Positions 59,543 to 64,000 of a stretch of 64,000 bases of DNA are shown here, in pieces. The translations under genes and the position numbers were made by a program. The notes under the pieces were generated by a model. The model was given only the letters and a program-made list of their open reading frames with translations. It was not told the origin of the DNA and made no database searches. The stretch's first letter is position 1. Each line of letters starts with the position of its first letter. Source of the stretch: Datura wrightii (Eukaryota > Streptophyta > Magnoliopsida > Solanales > Solanaceae). The stretch is from positions 96,616,001-96,680,000 of the forward strand of contig JASDFA010000010.1 of NCBI GenBank assembly GCA_035772735.1. The letters run 5' to 3'.

Positions 59543-60612
59543 TGTTACACCCCATAAAATTCCCAACACATAGATGGCCTATTCGCGTGTTGGTTAAGAG
59601 TATTTGAAAGCCATATATGCCAGAAAAAGGCCCGAAAAAGACCGGATTAGAAACCTGTCGAACTATCGCGGAAGGAGCCGGGGCAGAGCCCCTCCGTGAT
59701 GGCAACGTGTCACGGAGGTGGAGCCTCCGCATTGGCTCTTGTTTGTTATATATATATATATGTATGTATGTATTTATGTGCTATAGATTAGTTAATAGAC
59801 AGCAGGCCGCTGCGTCTACAGGTACGCTCCTGCCCTATCACAGCACAGAAAGTCTGCTTCAGTTCATATCAGTTCTTACAGATTCAGTTATCTCTTGCTA
59901 TTCAGAATTGCTAGTTATCTTATTTGTATTCAGTTGTATCCAGTTGCTTTGCATACTTGGTACCAGTGGTACTAATACCCGTTTGGGGTGCTGCATTACT
60001 TGCCTACAGGAACTCATAGACGAGGAGGCGATCCCTCGTGATTCCAGCCAGCTTATAGAGTCATCAGCTCCTGTCATCCGGAGCTTGATATTCAGAGGTG
60101 TAGTTCATTTTCTTTTATTGAACAGCATGGGTAGGCCGGGGCCCTGTCCCGACCATCTTATCAATATTCCTAGAGGCTTGCAGTCGGTATATATTTCACT
60201 GTGGTTAGTTGTGCCGGTCCTGTGAGGCCGTGCGTTTTGTTTAACTGTTTAGCATTGTTGATTATGTTGGTCGTGTGGGGCCATAGTCTAATAGTAGTGG
60301 TGACCTTGCCGGTCACGTAGTTATTCAGTATTCTATTATTGAGTTACAGATAACTAGACAGCATGGTGGCCTTGTCGGCCCGCACAGATTTCCCCCTTTG
60401 TAAGTATGTTTCTGGTTAGCTGAAGTTTTATACAGGTGGCTATAGGCCCAGTCGGCCGGAGGCTGTGTTTACAGCCGTTATATAGCCCGTTGTTTCCAGA
60501 AACCTGAGTTAGAGCTAGCCAGGCACCAGATGTGCTTAGGCTCACCAGTTAGCAGTCTAGGTCCTACTAGGGCACCAGGTGCCAGTCATACTCCCCAAGG
60601 CGGGGCGTGATA
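59543..60612 (+). repeat. Element F 5' LTR with internal deletion
   Basis: Starts TGTTACACCCCATAAAATTC and ends GGGGCGTGATA (TA instead of CA). It is 1070 bp against 2.2-2.6 kb in its relatives. The middle is missing between CGCATTGGCTC (about 59735) and the part equivalent to about 6370 in element A; a TA microsatellite marks the join. The TATA box region and its downstream part are lost. Confidence 0.88.
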
Positions 60613-60616
60613 AACT

Positions 60617-60628
60617 TGGTATCAGAGC
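60617..60628 (+). other. Primer binding site, element F
   Basis: TGGTATCAGAGC, complementary to initiator tRNA-Met, four bases after the LTR. Confidence 0.93.
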
Positions 60629-60827
60629 AGGTCGTGTCCCAAGGAGTCTGCAAGCCGTGCTAAGTAGAGTCTTGTCTATGGATGTGTTGTGCACCACATA
60701 CTATAGGCAGGAGGCTGCGAGGCATGATAGGATCGTTACTCTTCTTTCTCATTCGGTCGTGCTATAGAGCGGTATAGTATAGGGTTGGGTCCCTAAAACT
60801 TATCATATTCTTTGTCTACAGATAAGA

Positions 60828-62216
60828 ATGGTAGACCAGCGTCACCCTGCCACCGGCAGAAGAATAGACACAACAGCAGGAGAAGGCACTAGCAGGATGC
60901 CTCAGTTCCATTTAGAGTCAGCCCGTTCTGAGGGCGATATAGAGGCTTCATCACAGCCCTCTCAGCAGTCCCCCTCACATCAGGAACCGTTGGGCACGAC
61001 ACTGCCTCCGATAGCTCCTGTACCTTCGCCATCAGACCAAGAAGTTCGGAGCGCAGTGGTTATGTTGGCACAAATTATGGCCACATAGCGCCAGTCAGTG
61101 CCACCTGTAGCAGCAGAGCCTTCAGGTAGGTCAGGTAGTTCCAGGGTCAGGGAGTTTTTGGCACTAGGTCCCCCACAGTTCACTGGGTCAGATCACGCAG
61201 AGGACCCTCAGGATTTCCTAGATCAGATGCAGAGAATTTTCCGAGTTATGCATGTGACCCCTATAGAATCAGTTGAGCTGGCAGTGTTTCGGTTGCGGGA
61301 TATAGCTGTATTATGGTACGAGAGTTGGGAAAGGTCTCGAGGGAGAGATGTTGCCCCTCCGACCTGGTCTAGATTTTTAGAGGCCTTCCTGGACCGTTAT
61401 TTGCCACGGGAGATCCGGCAGGCCCGGATGGATCAGTTTTTGCATTTGGAGAAGGGGGCGAGGAGTGTACGAGAATATGCCCTACAGTTTGACTCCCTAG
61501 CCCGCTATGCTCCATCTTTTGTGGACACTATGCCATCCAAAGTCCACCGGTTCATTATGGGCATGAACCCGGAATATATTGAAGCTTGCATGACGGTTAC
61601 GTTATGAGAAGATATGGATATTGCCCGAGTACAGGCCTTTGCCCAGACCATTGAGGGCCTTAGACAGCGGCAACAGGGCAGTAGACAGACAAATCAGGAA
61701 CAGCGCCACAAAGACAGATCAGATGGAATGCAGAGGGAGGTTCAGAGAGGACCCAGGCCCCGATTGTCAAACAGACCCCTTAGACCCCCACCTCCACCAC
61801 AGCAGTAGCAGCGAGGTAGATTTGCTCGTCGAGGGCAGTCAGATTCTGGTGGCAGTTCTTGAATAGTAGATTCCCCGCAGCAGAGAAGGGGAGAGCAGAG
61901 CATATTTACACCCCCACCCTGCCCTAATTGCGGTCGACCTCACATCGGAGCTTCTAGATATGGCTCCTCGGGGTGTTATATTTGCAGGCAGGAGGGGCAC
62001 CGCATGAGAGATTATCCCGCCAGGGGACAAGAGAGTAGAGATAGTCAGGACAGGGGATCCACAGGGCCATGAGCTCCAGCAGCCTCGGCAGGGCGTAGGC
62101 CCTCAGGTTCAGTAGGTAGAGGCTGAGGTAGATCAGGAGCCTCCAGTTCAGGTACGGTCTCAAGCCGTACCTATGCATTACCAGGGAGACAGGACTCAGA
62201 GGCGTCTCCAGATGTA
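60828..62216 (+). pseudogene. Element F gag
   Basis: Starts at the ATG giving MVDQRHPATGRRIDTTAGEG. Capsid core: EFLALGPPQFTGSD, LRDIAVLWYESWERSRGRD, YALQFDSLARYAPSFVD. A Gln/Arg-rich linker leads to the knuckle CYICRQEGHRMRDY, where the last zinc ligand Cys has become Tyr (TGT to TAT). In-frame stops at 61086, 61605, 61806, 61860, 62070 and 62124, but no frameshift. The Gly/Ser/Arg-rich tail leads straight into the protease. Confidence 0.9.
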
Positions 62217-64000
62217 GTGACAGGTATGATGACTATCTGTTCATGCCCTGCTTATGTACTGATTGACCCAGGGTCCACTCTGTTATATATTACCCCATTT
62301 GTGGCTCGAAAGTTTAATGTCGCACCAGAGTTATTACAGCAGCCCTTTTCAGTATCTACACCCATCGGTGACTCCATTATAGCTAGTAGAATTTATCGAG
62401 GATGTACAGTAGAGGTTGCTGATCGCCAGATTACAGTAGATCTAGTAGAGTTAGAAATGATTGATTTCGATGCCATTATGGGTATGGATTGGTTGGTGCC
62501 ATGCTATGCTAACGTAGAATGTTGGACCAAGACGGTCTGATTCCACTTTCCAGGAGAGGCAGTGCAAGAGTGGAAAGGCAGCACAACTACTCCAAAAGGT
62601 AGGTTTATTTCCTACCTTCAGGCGAGGAAATTGATAACTAAGGGATGTATCTACCACCTAGTTAGGGTTCAGGATGTTCGGGTAGAATCTCTGACCCTTC
62701 AGTCTGTTCCGGTGGTGAATGAATTCTCTGATGTATTTCCAGACGAGTTACCTGGTATTCTCCCAGAAAGGGAGATAGATTTTGCAATTAACTTGCTACC
62801 AAGCACTCAGCCTATATCAATTCCTCCGTATCGCATGGCTCTTGCTGAACTCAGAGAATTAAAGGAGCAGCTGAAGGACCTGCTAGATAAGGGTTTTATC
62901 AGGCCGAGTACTTCACCGTGGGGTGCGCCAGTTCTATTTGTGAGGAAGAAGGATGGCTCGCTCCGCATGTGTATAGATTACCGGCAGCTGAATAAAGTTA
63001 CAGTAAAGAATAAGTATCCGCTTCCCAAAACAGATGATTTGTTTGATCAGTTACAAGGGGCCAGATATTTCTCCAAGATTGACTTGCGGTCCGGATATCA
63101 TCAGGTTCGAGTTCGTGAAAGAGACATTCCCAAAACGGCTTTTAGGACCCGATATGGACACTTTGAATTCCTAGTTATGTCCTTTGGGTGGATGAATGCC
63201 CCAGCAATATTCATGGACCTGATGAATAGCATTTTCAGACCATACCTGGACCTGTTCGTGATAGTGTTTATTGATGATATTCTTGTGTATTCTCGCTCTG
63301 AAGCAGATCACCAGGCTCATTTATGAACAGTGCTCCAGATTCTCAGGGACCATCAATTATATGCTAAGTTCTCCAAGTGTGAATTTTGGCTGAACTCAGT
63401 AGCCTTCTTGGGGCATATTGTGTCGGATGCTGGTATACAGGTTGACACGCAGAAGATAGCAGCAGTTAAAACCTGGCCTAGGCCTACCACTCCGATCGAA
63501 GTCCATAGTTTTCTGGGGTTAGCGGGATATTACAGGAGATTTGTTGAGGGATTCTCTACTATAGCGGCACCTCTGACCAAACTGACGCAGAAAGCAGTGA
63601 AGTTTCAATGGACAGAGGCATGTGACCAGAGCTTTCAGGAGTTAAAAGACAGATTAACCTCCACCCCAGTGTTAGCATTTCCAGAAGGTACAGAAGGTTA
63701 TTCAGTGTATTGCGATGCATCAGGCGTTGGGTTGGGTTGTGTGTTGATGCAGCATGGTAAGGTGATTGCGTATGCTTCCAGACAGCTGACGAAACACGAA
63801 AAGAATTACCCTACCCATGACCTGGAGTTGGCCGCAGTGATCCATGCCTTAAAGATACGGAGACATTACTTGTATGGCGTCCATGTGGATATTTTCACAG
63901 ATCGTAAGAGCCTATAGTACATCTTCACTCAGAGGGAGTTGAATTTGCGACAGCGTCGCTGGTTGGATTTAATGAAAGATTATGACGTGGACATTCTGTA
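62217..64000 (+). pseudogene. Element F pol: protease, RT, RNase H (partial)
   Basis: Continues the gag frame. Protease motif VLIDPGSTLLYITPFVA, RT with PWGAPVLFVRKKDGSLRM and active site FIDD at 63267-63278, RNase H with YCDASGVGLGC and HDLELAA; TDHKS reads TDRKS. Stops at 62538 (CGA to TGA), 63324 (CGA to TGA) and 63915 (CAG to TAG). The window ends inside RNase H, so integrase and chromodomain are not seen. Confidence 0.92.

Larger units (their letters stand above)
59543..64000 (+). mobile_element. Element F: chromovirus, cut by the window end
   Basis: Same family as A, B and E, inserted into the gag of element H. It has a shortened 5' LTR, primer site and gag-pol down to RNase H at the window edge. 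All recognised coding parts are in one frame; only stop codons break it. The 3' LTR and target duplication are outside; the five bases on the left are TATGG. Confidence 0.92.

Noticed and set aside
1..64000. Host genes, rRNA, organelle DNA or a new defence-like system
   Set aside because: I scanned both strands for familiar motifs; all recognisable coding sequence belongs to transposable elements.

Overview
This window is plant nuclear DNA made almost entirely of transposable elements. I see no host gene, rRNA, CRISPR array, bacterial-type operon or organelle insert that I can defend. The elements are Ty3/gypsy chromoviruses (Tekay/Del-like, with initiator-tRNA-Met primer sites and a C-terminal chromodomain), an Athila/Tat-type element, two CACTA (En/Spm) ends, a LINE fragment and a hAT-type element. 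That mix fits a large eudicot genome. From remembered resemblance of the protein families I would guess Solanaceae, but the species cannot be read from the sequence.

Layout. 1-2234: the 5' half of a minus-strand CACTA element with a broken TNP2 transposase. 2235-4847: a LINE reverse-transcriptase remnant, AT-rich DNA, then a second CACTA terminus. 4848 onward: an old tandem array of about 85-bp palindromic units, now split into four pieces (4848-4882, 14801-14927, 46238-46650, 47578-47735) by later insertions. Element A (plus, 4883-14800) has both LTRs and a TSD with one mismatch. Element D (plus, 14928-46237) also has a matching TSD but is swollen to 31 kb by nested elements. B (minus, 15899-26187, perfect TSD) and C (plus, from 26384) sit in its 5' LTR, and E (minus, to 39348) sits in its gag. 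A 278-bp Athila/Tat LTR end lies between the truncated C and the truncated E and marks a large deletion. A hAT-type element (46651-47577, perfect 8-bp TSD) interrupts the last array piece. 47740-49023 is A-rich and unassigned. G (49024 to about 50400) is a diverged LTR remnant. H (minus, from 51073) is an Athila/Tat-type element with LTR, gag and protease and a large ORF in the env position, but no visible RT, RNase H or integrase. F (plus, from 59543) is a chromovirus inserted in the gag of H and cut by the window end.

Functionally the chromoviruses are variations on one plan: LTR promoter, PBS, one gag-pol reading frame (CCHC knuckle, aspartic protease, RT, RNase H, integrase, chromodomain), polypurine tract, LTR. 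All copies are broken. Many stops, and all but one of those in F, fit C-to-T or G-to-A changes at CAG, CGA or TGG codons, as expected for silenced, methylated DNA. The order of events can be partly read: array first; then CACTA, A, D and hAT into the array; B, C and E into D; an Athila/Tat element into C; then the deletion that fused C to E. B looks younger than A because its two LTRs differ less.

I did not find a convincing undescribed gene system. The observations most worth a second look are the palindromic array hit by four unrelated transposons, the roughly 2.3 kb of unrecognised DNA inside the relatively young element B, and a CACGAGTCGTG-type palindrome repeated in unrelated retroelements.
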